DNA of 15,465 nucleotides from JBGTNQ01 sp964646785 (GTDB taxonomy: Bacteria > Patescibacteriota > Minisyncoccia > Phycocordibacterales > Zambryskibacteraceae), in the NCBI GenBank assembly GCA_964646785.1, contig CAZYGU010000019.1:1-15465 (forward strand), written 5' to 3'. The notes under the pieces were generated by a model, which searched no databases, had not been told where the DNA came from, and saw only the letters and a list, made by a program, of their open reading frames with translations. Of the stretch, positions 6,707 to 12,950 are shown piece after piece. Position 1 is the stretch's first letter. Each line of letters opens with the position of its first letter. The position numbers were made by a program, and so were the translations under genes.

Positions 6707-7456
6707 ATGAGTCCAAAATCTGAAGTACTGACTCTCTATAAAAAATTAGGAGAAACTCCTCTCGAGTGTTTGGGGCGTTTTCGCACTGAGCATCCAGAAT
6801 ATGAAAAAATCACTATGACATATATGGGACGTCTTGATCCAATGGCAGAAGGCTTACTCTTGGTACTTGCAGGAGATACGAGGAATAAACAAGACTTTCT
6901 TGATCTTGATAAGACGTATGAGTTTGAAGTCTTGTGGGGTTTTGAAACAGATACATACGATATCCTCGGTATGGTTACAAAAGTAGGTATGATGCCAACG
7001 AAAAATTTTGATACAAAAATTCAAACTCTCATGAAAGGAGTTTTGGAAAAGAAAACGCAAATGTATCCACCGTATTCATCAAAGACTGTTATGGGAAAAT
7101 CGCTCCATACTTGGGCTCGTGAAGGGAAAATTCATGAAATAGAAATGCCCTCAAGATATATCAGAGTATTTTCACTTGAGCATATTCATACTCGATTAGT
7201 TTCTCAACAAGAAATTCTTGTTGAAATAGAAGAGAAAATTAAAAAAGTAACAGGTGACTTTAGACAGCAAGAGATCGTAGACACATGGCAAGCCACTTTG
7301 CAATCCGGTGAACAGTCACTTATTTCTAAATTTAAAGCAAATGTTTCTAGTGGTACATATATTCGTTCTATAGCTTATGAGTTGGGTGAAAAAATAGGAA
7401 GTGGCGCACTTGCGTACACAATCAAAAGGACTAGGGTTGGTGGATATGTACTATAA
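6707..7456 (+). CDS. truB: tRNA pseudouridine(55) synthase TruB, short catalytic-core form
   Basis: Converts uridine 55 in the T loop of tRNAs to pseudouridine. The 249-residue product carries the catalytic aspartate D44 in GRLDPMAEGLLLVLAG, then KTYEFEVLWGFETDTYDILG, then YPPYSSKTVMGKSLHTWAREG, and finally VSSGTYIRSIAYELGEKIGSGA with RTRVGGYVL at the extreme C terminus. It ends right after the last core motif, so the C-terminal PUA/TruB_C region of longer homologues such as the E. coli enzyme is absent. The histidine normally found in GHxGxLDP is replaced (TYMGRLDP), and the DKPxGxTS start is degenerate (KKLGETP). A GTG at 6689 is also in frame, but the ATG at 6707 fits the -10 box at 6695-6700. 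It is followed by cmk on the same strand. Confidence 0.9.
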   Translation: MSPKSEVLTLYKKLGETPLECLGRFRTEHPEYEKITMTYMGRLDPMAEGLLLVLAGDTRNKQDFLDLDKTYEFEVLWGFETDTYDILGMVTKVGMMPTKNFDTKIQTLMKGVLEKKTQMYPPYSSKTVMGKSLHTWAREGKIHEIEMPSRYIRVFSLEHIHTRLVSQQEILVEIEEKIKKVTGDFRQQEIVDTWQATLQSGEQSLISKFKANVSSGTYIRSIAYELGEKIGSGALAYTIKRTRVGGYVL

Positions 7457-7537
7457 GTAGTAAAAAAATTGATTTTATTGTAGAGTATTGCATTAGGACC
7501 TACCGCGTCACTCTCTAGCTCATTCTCAAGTTGGTAT

Positions 7538-7542
7538 GGAGG
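7538..7542 (+). promoter_or_regulatory. Shine-Dalgarno sequence of cmk
   Basis: GGAGG, 4 bases before the ATG at 7547. It supports the long start over the internal ATG at 7649, which would cut off the first beta strand before the P-loop. Confidence 0.7.
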
Positions 7543-7546
7543 TAGT

Positions 7547-8263
7547 ATGACTACTACTGAAAGTTTACTAAGCATTTCGCTCGTCTCTGATGGATCATCT
7601 CAACTCGGTTCCTTGCTACTGGATACCGACAAGAGAATAGTTGCGATGGATGGTGTTGCAAAGTCAGGTAAGGGTACTCTTGCGAGCATGCTTGCTCAGC
7701 ATTATGGCCTACTTCATGTTGATAGTGGTTCGATTTACCGATCGGTAGCACTTCTTGCTCTCGAGAGGAATATTGAATTAACCGACGCATCATCACTCGC
7801 CGAGCTCGTGTTGCAGATTCCTGAAGAAATGCTCTCAAGTTCGGAGATTCGAACGTCAGAGATTTCCCGTATCGTTCCACGTGTCAGCTTGCATCGTGAA
7901 GTAAGGGCGCAGGTAAATATAAAGCAGTTTTTACTCGTTGAAACATCATCACGAGGAGCTGTCATCGAGGGGAGAGATATTGCAAATAAGGTCTTTCCGA
8001 ATGCGCATATCAAGATTTTCATCACGGCGACATCGCTCGTTCGTGCTGAAAGGGAGCTTCGGAGACTTGGTGTAAGTTGTAGTCTGACACTCCAGGAGAT
8101 TGAGTCAGCAATCCTGTTGCGTGATCATGAGGATATGACTCGAAAGGTTGATCCGCTCGTAAAACACCCTGACGCATTTTTACTTGATACGACACATGTA
8201 ACCCAAGAAGAAATGCTTCGTGCTGCAGTGGCATACATTGATGGGCAATTCTCCAACTTTTAA
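7547..8263 (+). CDS. cmk: Cytidylate kinase
   Basis: Phosphorylates CMP and dCMP to the diphosphates using ATP, in pyrimidine nucleotide salvage and synthesis. Of 238 residues the core starts near residue 30: IVAMDGVAKSGKGT (31-44) is the P-loop, followed by HVDSGSIYRSVALLAL, then VIEGRDIANKVFPNAHIKIFITA with the conserved EGRD, then RDHEDMTRKVDPL and FLLDTT in the lid and C-terminal region. The first 30 residues are a low-complexity extension not needed for the fold. The upstream region of 90 bases shows no convincing promoter, so co-transcription with truB is possible. Two sampled blocks (7741-7860) are about 48% G/C, higher than truB (about 32% in one block). The stop codon touches the downstream terminator. 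Confidence 0.93.
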   Translation: MTTTESLLSISLVSDGSSQLGSLLLDTDKRIVAMDGVAKSGKGTLASMLAQHYGLLHVDSGSIYRSVALLALERNIELTDASSLAELVLQIPEEMLSSSEIRTSEISRIVPRVSLHREVRAQVNIKQFLLVETSSRGAVIEGRDIANKVFPNAHIKIFITATSLVRAERELRRLGVSCSLTLQEIESAILLRDHEDMTRKVDPLVKHPDAFLLDTTHVTQEEMLRAAVAYIDGQFSNF

Positions 8264-8308
8264 AAAATCTCGCAGACACATGTATAAGGTGGTGTCTGCG
8301 AGATTTTT
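8263..8308. terminator. Bidirectional intrinsic terminator between cmk and typA
   Basis: A perfect 17-bp inverted repeat (8263-8279 and 8292-8308) with a 12-base loop. The GC core TCTCGCAGACAC is flanked by A-run and T-run arms that give a U-tract in both directions. The left arm starts at the last base of the cmk stop codon; the typA stop is 10 bases to the right. Confidence 0.92.
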
Positions 8309-8318
8309 CATTGCGAGG

Positions 8319-10121
8319 TTATTTTAATTTCATTCCTTTTTCTTTGAGTGCTTTTGTTCGTGCTGCTTCAGTTAGATATTGTTTTCGAAGGCGAACTGAT
8401 TTTGGAGTAATTTCGATATATTCATCCTCACTCATTACTTCCATGGCATTTTCGATACTGAGTTTAAATGGAGGAGCAAGATACACACTGTCATCTGATC
8501 CAGATGCACGCATGTTGGTGAGTTGCTTTCCTTTTGTAGGGTTCACATACATATCTTCACCTTTTGTTACATTTCCAATGACTTGTCCTTCGTATATTTC
8601 TTGTGCAGGTTCAACATAGAGTACTCCACGCTGTTGTAAGTTATCGAGTGAGAAGGCAAGCACTTTTCCAGGTGCCATTGAGATCATTGATCCGTATTGC
8701 TGTCTTCGAATTTCACCAGCATATGGGCGGAAACCAATAAAACGACTAGAGAGAATTCCAAGGCCTCGTGTGTCAACAACAAATTGTCCTCGGTACCCAA
8801 GAAGTCCTCGAGTAGGAATTTCAAAGATGAGGCGGGTTGTGCCACCATCTTCAGCTATCATATTCATAAGCAGAGCTCTTTTTTCTGCAAGTTTTCCGAT
8901 AATACCGCCACTAAACTCTTCGGGTACATCAATAATAAGCTCCTCAAAAGGTTCCTGTTTCTGACCATCAATTTCTTTAATAATAACGTGTGGTTGCGAT
9001 ACTTGGAGTTCGTATCCTTCACGACGCATATTTTCAAGTAGGATTGCGATGTGTAATTCTCCGCGACCGAAGACGTTGTAGTACTCACTTGAAGAAAAAT
9101 CTACTCGAAGACCAACATTGATCTCAAGTTCCTTTTCGAGACGTTCACGGATTTGTCGTCCAGTAACAAATTTTCCTTCTTTACCTGCAAAAGGGGAGTC
9201 ATTCACAAGGAAGTTGAGGGAAATTGTTGGTTCATCAATGTTGATTGCAGGAAGAGCTTCAACAGTTGCATCAGTGGTAATTGTTTCACCAATATAAATT
9301 TCAGGAAGACCTGCGATCATGACGATATCTCCAGAACTTGCTTCAGTTGCTTCTTTTCGAGCGACACCATCAAACGTAAACATTTTTGTAAGTTTTCCTG
9401 TATATGATTCACCGTTTGGTTTTTTAACAAAAACATTTTGTGTCGAAGAGATTTTTCCCTCGTATATACGGCAAACAGCAAGACGTCCAAGAAAGTTATC
9501 GTACGCAAGGTTAAATGACTGAAGTCGTGCTGGTTTACTTTCATCTCTATTCGCAGCTGGAACTTGTTCGAGGATTACATCAAGAATTGGAGTAAGGTCA
9601 GTTGCAGTATCTGACATGTTTCTCTTTGCTACACCTTCGCGACCAATTGCATATACTGTTGTAAAGTTGAGTTGCTCCTCGTTTGCGCCAAGCTCCATGA
9701 AGAGTTCAAGAGTTAGTTCGTGTACAACTTCTGGTCGCGCCGCTGGTTTATCGATTTTATTAATAACTACAATTGGCTTAAGTCCAAGTTCAAGAGATTT
9801 CTTAAGCACAAAACGAGTTTGCGGCATTGGTCCTTCCTGAGCATCAACAACTAAAAGAACTGTATCAATAGAGCGAAGTACACGTTCTACCTCACTTCCG
9901 AAGTCAGAGTGTCCTGGTGTGTCTACTATATTAATCTTTGTTCCTTTATAAAATACAGAAGTATTTTTTGCATAAATTGTAATACCACGCTCCTGCTCAA
10001 GAGCATTTGAGTCCATAGTTACCCCTTCGGCAAGTCCTCCTGTTTGACGCATTAAAGCATCGGTAAGTGTTGTCTTTCCGTGGTCCACGTGGGCTATAAT
10101 AGCAATGTTTCGTATTTCCAT
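8319..10121 (-). CDS. typA: Translational GTPase TypA/BipA
   Basis: Ribosome-associated GTPase of the EF-G/LepA class, linked to ribosome assembly and stress adaptation; 600 residues, close to the usual 605-615. The G domain shows AHVDHGKTT (10-18), ERGITI (44-49), DTPGHSDFG (67-75) and NKID (121-124). These are followed by the beta-barrel domain II, the EF-G-like domains III and V (GLLGYRGQFVVDTRG), and the TypA-specific C-terminal domain ending in KQLTNMRASG and ITPKSVRLRKQYL. The ATG at 10121 gives the standard N terminus. There is no Shine-Dalgarno sequence, but a good promoter lies at 10152-10180 with a leader of about 24 bases. It is a single-gene unit closed by the terminator shared with cmk. 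Confidence 0.98.
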   Translation of the reverse strand: MEIRNIAIIAHVDHGKTTLTDALMRQTGGLAEGVTMDSNALEQERGITIYAKNTSVFYKGTKINIVDTPGHSDFGSEVERVLRSIDTVLLVVDAQEGPMPQTRFVLKKSLELGLKPIVVINKIDKPAARPEVVHELTLELFMELGANEEQLNFTTVYAIGREGVAKRNMSDTATDLTPILDVILEQVPAANRDESKPARLQSFNLAYDNFLGRLAVCRIYEGKISSTQNVFVKKPNGESYTGKLTKMFTFDGVARKEATEASSGDIVMIAGLPEIYIGETITTDATVEALPAINIDEPTISLNFLVNDSPFAGKEGKFVTGRQIRERLEKELEINVGLRVDFSSSEYYNVFGRGELHIAILLENMRREGYELQVSQPHVIIKEIDGQKQEPFEELIIDVPEEFSGGIIGKLAEKRALLMNMIAEDGGTTRLIFEIPTRGLLGYRGQFVVDTRGLGILSSRFIGFRPYAGEIRRQQYGSMISMAPGKVLAFSLDNLQQRGVLYVEPAQEIYEGQVIGNVTKGEDMYVNPTKGKQLTNMRASGSDDSVYLAPPFKLSIENAMEVMSEDEYIEITPKSVRLRKQYLTEAARTKALKEKGMKLK

Positions 10122-10151
10122 ATTGAGTGTTTTTAGATGTGACGAGTGGCC

Positions 10152-10180
10152 ATTAAAGCAAAAAACTGGCCTCTTGTCAA
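10152..10180 (-). promoter_or_regulatory. Promoter of typA
   Basis: On the minus strand TTGACA (10180-10175, full match) and TTTAAT (10157-10152, 5 of 6), spacer 17, with TG at the extended -10 position (TGC-TTTAAT). The predicted start is near 10145. Confidence 0.8.
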
Positions 10181-10222
10181 AGTGCTCGTCCCCAAAAACC
10201 TAATTGTGTGGCCTTATGTGAG

Positions 10223-10231
10223 TGATATACT
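10223..10231 (+). promoter_or_regulatory. Extended -10 promoter of the 10238 gene cluster, predicted leaderless
   Basis: TGA-TATACT with exactly 6 bases to the ATG at 10238, so transcription should start at the A of the start codon. A weak -35 (TTGTGT, 10204-10209) lies 16 bases upstream. Confidence 0.6.
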
Positions 10232-10237
10232 AATCTG

Positions 10238-10483
10238 ATGGACTATATTGATCCATTTGAATCTTTATCTGCATACAATATCCATATCGATCTTCATGGT
10301 TGGGTACTATGGATTGTATTAGGTGTCTTTTTGCTTATCTACGGAGTTATTGGTGCTATTTTGCTTTACCACTGGGGTAAGTATGGAATGAAGAATCATA
10401 ATGTTATTCTTGCTGAATTGCTTTTTATTTTGGTATCAGCTCTTTTAATATATCTTGCAGTTATGGGGGTATTACTTTCTTAA
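10238..10483 (+). CDS. Small two-helix membrane protein of unknown function
   Basis: I do not recognise a named family. The 81 residues begin with a short polar, acidic segment, followed by two hydrophobic helices at about 22-45 and 55-79 joined by a basic loop (HWGKYGMKNH), which suggests a hairpin in the cytoplasmic membrane. It opens a four-gene plus-strand cluster; the next start codon is 4 bases after its stop. The promoter is predicted to give a leaderless message. The tight coupling to the PH-domain membrane protein suggests they may act together, but this is inference. Confidence 0.75.
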   Translation: MDYIDPFESLSAYNIHIDLHGWVLWIVLGVFLLIYGVIGAILLYHWGKYGMKNHNVILAELLFILVSALLIYLAVMGVLLS

Positions 10484-10487
10484 AACA

Positions 10488-11066
10488 ATGATTTTACTTG
10501 ACCCAGGAGAACATGTGCTACTTGAAGTAAGAAAACACTGGTTTGTGTTTGTTGCACAAGGGATATTCCATCTTTTTGCTGCATTTGTGCCATTTTTTGC
10601 TTACGAGTTTATTGTTAAGCTTCTTCCGTATAGGATTCCTGACGCATTTAATCCAACAGGACTTAGTCTCTTCTTCTATTCTTTATGGCTCCTCTCACTT
10701 TGGATATCTTTTTTTGTTCAATGGACAAACTACTATCTTGATGTTTGGTATGTGACTGAAAAACGAATTATTGATGTTGAACAAAAAGCGTTGTTTAATC
10801 GATCAGTTGCGAGTCTTCGTTTTGAAAAGATTCAGGATATTAGTATTGATGTGAGGGGTTTTATTTCCACGTTTCTAAATATAGGTGATATCAGAGTTCA
10901 AACTGCAGCTGAAGATAGTGGTGATTTCTTTATGCGAAAAGCTGCAAGTCCTGATAACATTCGAAATATTATTTTTGCTCAGCATAACGTTGCTTCAGAA
11001 AAGTTTATTCCTCATCCACCATCATCCATTTCGAATGCTCCAGAAAACACCGAAAATTTTATATAA
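10488..11066 (+). CDS. Membrane protein with bacterial PH-like domain (bPH_2, YdbS/YdbT-like)
   Basis: A 192-residue protein with two transmembrane helices (about 18-40 and 59-80) followed by a cytoplasmic bacterial pleckstrin-homology domain at about 85-165. The domain is recognisable by WYVTEKRIIDVEQKALFNR, the segment RFEKIQDISIDVRG and NIGDIRVQTA, all typical of the former DUF304 family. A proline-rich C-terminal tail follows (PHPPSS). Its function is unknown; related proteins are membrane-associated. The open frame begins at 10455, but the ATG at 10488 is chosen because it gives the conserved start (MILLDPGEHVLLEVRKHW) and lies 4 bases after the previous stop. There is no Shine-Dalgarno sequence at good spacing, so translation is probably coupled to the upstream gene. 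The next gene starts inside its 3' end. Confidence 0.85.
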   Translation: MILLDPGEHVLLEVRKHWFVFVAQGIFHLFAAFVPFFAYEFIVKLLPYRIPDAFNPTGLSLFFYSLWLLSLWISFFVQWTNYYLDVWYVTEKRIIDVEQKALFNRSVASLRFEKIQDISIDVRGFISTFLNIGDIRVQTAAEDSGDFFMRKAASPDNIRNIIFAQHNVASEKFIPHPPSSISNAPENTENFI

Positions 11067-11922
11067 GACTTCAATCATTCTCTGTGTCAGTGTGTTTATT
11101 GTGTATGGTTTGTATCTGTATAGTCCATCAAGTATTACTAAGGTTAAAGATTTTTTTTCTGGTTCCTATACTCAAGAGAAACTTCAATCACTTGGGAAGG
11201 AAATTAGTAATTCTGGAAAACTTATCCTCAAGAATGGTATTGCTCGTTCACATCTCACTTATACAGGAACTTTTTCTTTTACCAATGCCGAGAGATCAAA
11301 AGCTGGATTAAAGATATTTACATCAAATAATGTTTTGAATGCTGTTGCGCAAAGAAGAGTAAACGACATGTTTGCAAAACAATATTTTGAGCACGTATCT
11401 CCAACGGGTGATTCTGCATCAAGTGAAGCAGATGAGGTTGGGTATACCTACATATCAATTGGGGAGAATATTGCTTTAGGAAATTTTTCAGATGATGAAG
11501 CTCTTGTGTTAGCGTGGATGAATTCTCCTGGTCACCGTGCAAACATTCTTAATACAAAGTTTCAAGAACTTGGAGTAGCGGTTGGAAAGGGAATGTATGA
11601 AGGTAAAGAGACGTGGATTGCTGTGCAGGTGTTCGGTAAACCGCTTTCTGCGTGCCCAGGTACTAATCAAGCATTAAAAGCACAAATTGATCGTCATGAA
11701 AGTACTGTTGCTGAAAACCAGCGTACACTTGATAATTTAAAGCGTGAGCTTGATAGAATGAGAACTGATGAGCGTTCAGATAGAAGTGAATATAATCAAA
11801 AAGTTGATATATATAATACCTTAGTGTCAGAAACAAACAGTCTTGTTGAAACTGTAAAATCAGAAATTGCTCAGTATAATGTTACGGTAAGAGCATTCAA
11901 TACCTGCCTTGAAGCAGATTAA
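11035..11922 (+). CDS. Membrane-anchored CAP/SCP-domain protein with C-terminal coiled-coil hairpin
   Basis: A 295-residue exported protein. An N-terminal hydrophobic segment (about 11-30) acts as a signal anchor. A linker leads to a CAP domain at about 80-202, with the putative cavity residues H120 (YFEHVSPTG), E144 (IGENIALG) and H167 (WMNSPGHRANIL) and the end strand WIAVQVFGKP. Its function is not established; bacterial homologues are of the YkwD type. Residues about 210-290 form a long charged heptad-like region, probably an antiparallel helical hairpin, bounded by C207 (SACPG) and C291 (NTCLEAD). These are the only cysteines outside the anchor. The frame is open from 10885, but the ATG at 11035 is chosen because the longer version would overlap the PH gene by 182 bases and bury the anchor. 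Even so, 32 bases overlap. No strong terminator separates it from mscL. Confidence 0.9.
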   Translation: MLQKTPKILYKTSIILCVSVFIVYGLYLYSPSSITKVKDFFSGSYTQEKLQSLGKEISNSGKLILKNGIARSHLTYTGTFSFTNAERSKAGLKIFTSNNVLNAVAQRRVNDMFAKQYFEHVSPTGDSASSEADEVGYTYISIGENIALGNFSDDEALVLAWMNSPGHRANILNTKFQELGVAVGKGMYEGKETWIAVQVFGKPLSACPGTNQALKAQIDRHESTVAENQRTLDNLKRELDRMRTDERSDRSEYNQKVDIYNTLVSETNSLVETVKSEIAQYNVTVRAFNTCLEAD

Positions 11923-11954
11923 TAGGTTTCGCTTTTTTTATTTAGTATATTTTT

Positions 11955-12365
11955 ATGAAAGATACAATGAACGGTTTCAAACAGTTTATTCTCAGAGGTA
12001 ATGTGGTTGATCTTGCTGTCGGTGTTGTTATTGGTGCTGCGTTTGGATCATTAGTAAATTCATTAGTAACAGACATTGTTACACCACTCATCGGTGCAAT
12101 TGCTCATGTGCCAGATTTTTCTAATTTGTCGTTTACGCTCAATGAAAGTGTATTTATGTATGGGAAATTTCTTAATGTTCTCATCTCATTCCTCCTTGTT
12201 TCAACAGTGATTTACTTCTTTGTTGTTACACCACTGAATGCGCTCATTCAAAGAACAAAGAAAAATACTCCTTCTGACCCAACGACGAAACAGTGCCCAC
12301 AATGTTTGAGTGAGATTCCGCTCAAGGCAACTCGTTGCTCTCATTGTACTCAGTCCCTTCAATAA
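11955..12365 (+). CDS. mscL: Large-conductance mechanosensitive channel MscL with C-terminal zinc ribbon
   Basis: A pore protein that opens under membrane tension and releases solutes during osmotic downshock; 136 residues. The N terminus FKQFILRGNVVDLAVGVVIGAAFG is the amphipathic helix and pore-lining TM1, followed by a short extracellular loop and TM2 (about 70-92). Instead of the plain C-terminal helix bundle, the chain ends in a zinc-ribbon-like motif with C114-x2-C117 and C128-x2-C131 (CPQCLSEIP, RCSHC). This tail would be cytoplasmic. Starts at 11955 and at the in-frame ATG 11967 are both possible; the first is used. A weak TAGTAT box at 11943-11948 ends 6 bases before the ATG, so it may have its own leaderless transcript as well as read-through from the CAP gene. 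Confidence 0.95.
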   Translation: MKDTMNGFKQFILRGNVVDLAVGVVIGAAFGSLVNSLVTDIVTPLIGAIAHVPDFSNLSFTLNESVFMYGKFLNVLISFLLVSTVIYFFVVTPLNALIQRTKKNTPSDPTTKQCPQCLSEIPLKATRCSHCTQSLQ

Positions 12366-12397
12366 AAAACACCCGCAATGATGCGGGTGTTTTTTAT
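12362..12397. terminator. Bidirectional intrinsic terminator after mscL
   Basis: A perfect 16-bp inverted repeat (12362-12377 and 12382-12397) with a four-base loop, GC core CACCCGCA, and six-base A and T runs on the two sides. It begins one base before the mscL stop codon, which lies inside the left arm, and also ends the convergent transcript from 12414. Confidence 0.93.
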
Positions 12398-12413
12398 GTA
12401 TCCATACACGAGA

Positions 12414-12917
12414 TTAACTTTGTGGATTAATTTCAAACCGAATTGTTTTCTTTGCAATACGTCCTTGTTCGATGAGAATTGAGACAGGATCGATACTTGG
12501 CATTGGAACACCTGAAACAGGAATAATGGTATATGAACCTGGAGTCAAAAGAGCAAAAAAGGATCCATCTTTTCGAACCTCAGTCATTGTTGCTATTTCT
12601 CCGTTAATTCTTTTTATTATAATTTGGCCAGTATAAGGTTTTTCCTCACAAGCTGATTTTTGTGCACATGAGATTGCGGTAGTTACTTGTGCAAAGATGC
12701 CAGACTCTGTGTTCGCATCTTGGCGAATGGTTGTTTGCCCTTTTGACTTAGTACCTTTTTCATTTGGAACAACTGTATAGCTTTTAAGTTGTGCTCGAGT
12801 GTAAGCGTATTCAGTTCCAATTTTAAAAGTAATTAAAGGAACGACAAAAATAAAAAAAATCGCAGCTAGCAGCTTTGAGTACCACGTCACTTTATTCCAC
12901 ACAATCTTTTTTTTCAT
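12414..12917 (-). CDS. Membrane-anchored extracytoplasmic protein, probable transthyretin-like/Ig-like beta-sandwich
   Basis: No named family is certain. The 167 residues have a basic N terminus, one transmembrane helix (about 15-34), a polar linker, and a domain from about 72 that resembles small carboxypeptidase-regulatory-like beta-sandwiches. The pattern is a strand, then CAQKSACEEKPYTGQIIIKR, then RKDGSFFALLTPGSYTIIP, then SILIEQGRIAKKTIRFEI. The DGSF...L.PG.Y pattern is typical of that fold. C84 and C90 are its only cysteines and could form a disulfide outside the cell. The ATG at 12917 follows an extended -10 box by exactly 6 bases and has no Shine-Dalgarno sequence. It lies 33 bases after the stop of the LPG-synthase-like gene, so it has its own promoter but could also be read with that gene. 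Confidence 0.72.
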   Translation of the reverse strand: MKKKIVWNKVTWYSKLLAAIFFIFVVPLITFKIGTEYAYTRAQLKSYTVVPNEKGTKSKGQTTIRQDANTESGIFAQVTTAISCAQKSACEEKPYTGQIIIKRINGEIATMTEVRKDGSFFALLTPGSYTIIPVSGVPMPSIDPVSILIEQGRIAKKTIRFEINPQS

Positions 12918-12923
12918 AGATCT

Positions 12924-12932
12924 AGTATAGCA
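12924..12932 (-). promoter_or_regulatory. Extended -10 promoter of the 12917 gene, predicted leaderless
   Basis: On the minus strand TGC-TATACT with exactly 6 bases to the ATG at 12917. It has the same hexamer and the same spacing as at 10226-10238 and, without the TG, at 6695-6707. Confidence 0.6.
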
Positions 12933-12950
12933 AAAAACGGTGAGCTCAAT

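Noticed and set aside
7499..7545. Possible hairpin hiding the cmk ribosome binding site (CTACC with GGTAG)
   Set aside because: Only 5 bp across a loop of about 36 bases; too weak to claim regulation.
10141..10190. GACGAG...CTCGTC inverted repeat with an inner GGCC pair as a possible riboswitch or attenuator upstream of typA
   Set aside because: The arms are 6 bp with a 38-base interior that contains the typA promoter itself, so most of it would not be transcribed with typA.
10885..11034. Longer N terminus for the CAP-domain gene
   Set aside because: It would overlap the PH-domain gene by 182 bases, and its extra residues have no family resemblance; the ATG at 11035 starts directly before the signal anchor.
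11901..11941. Possible terminator between the CAP gene and mscL
   Set aside because: There is a run of seven T, but the only stem is AAGC/GCTT of 4-5 bp, so read-through into mscL is more likely.
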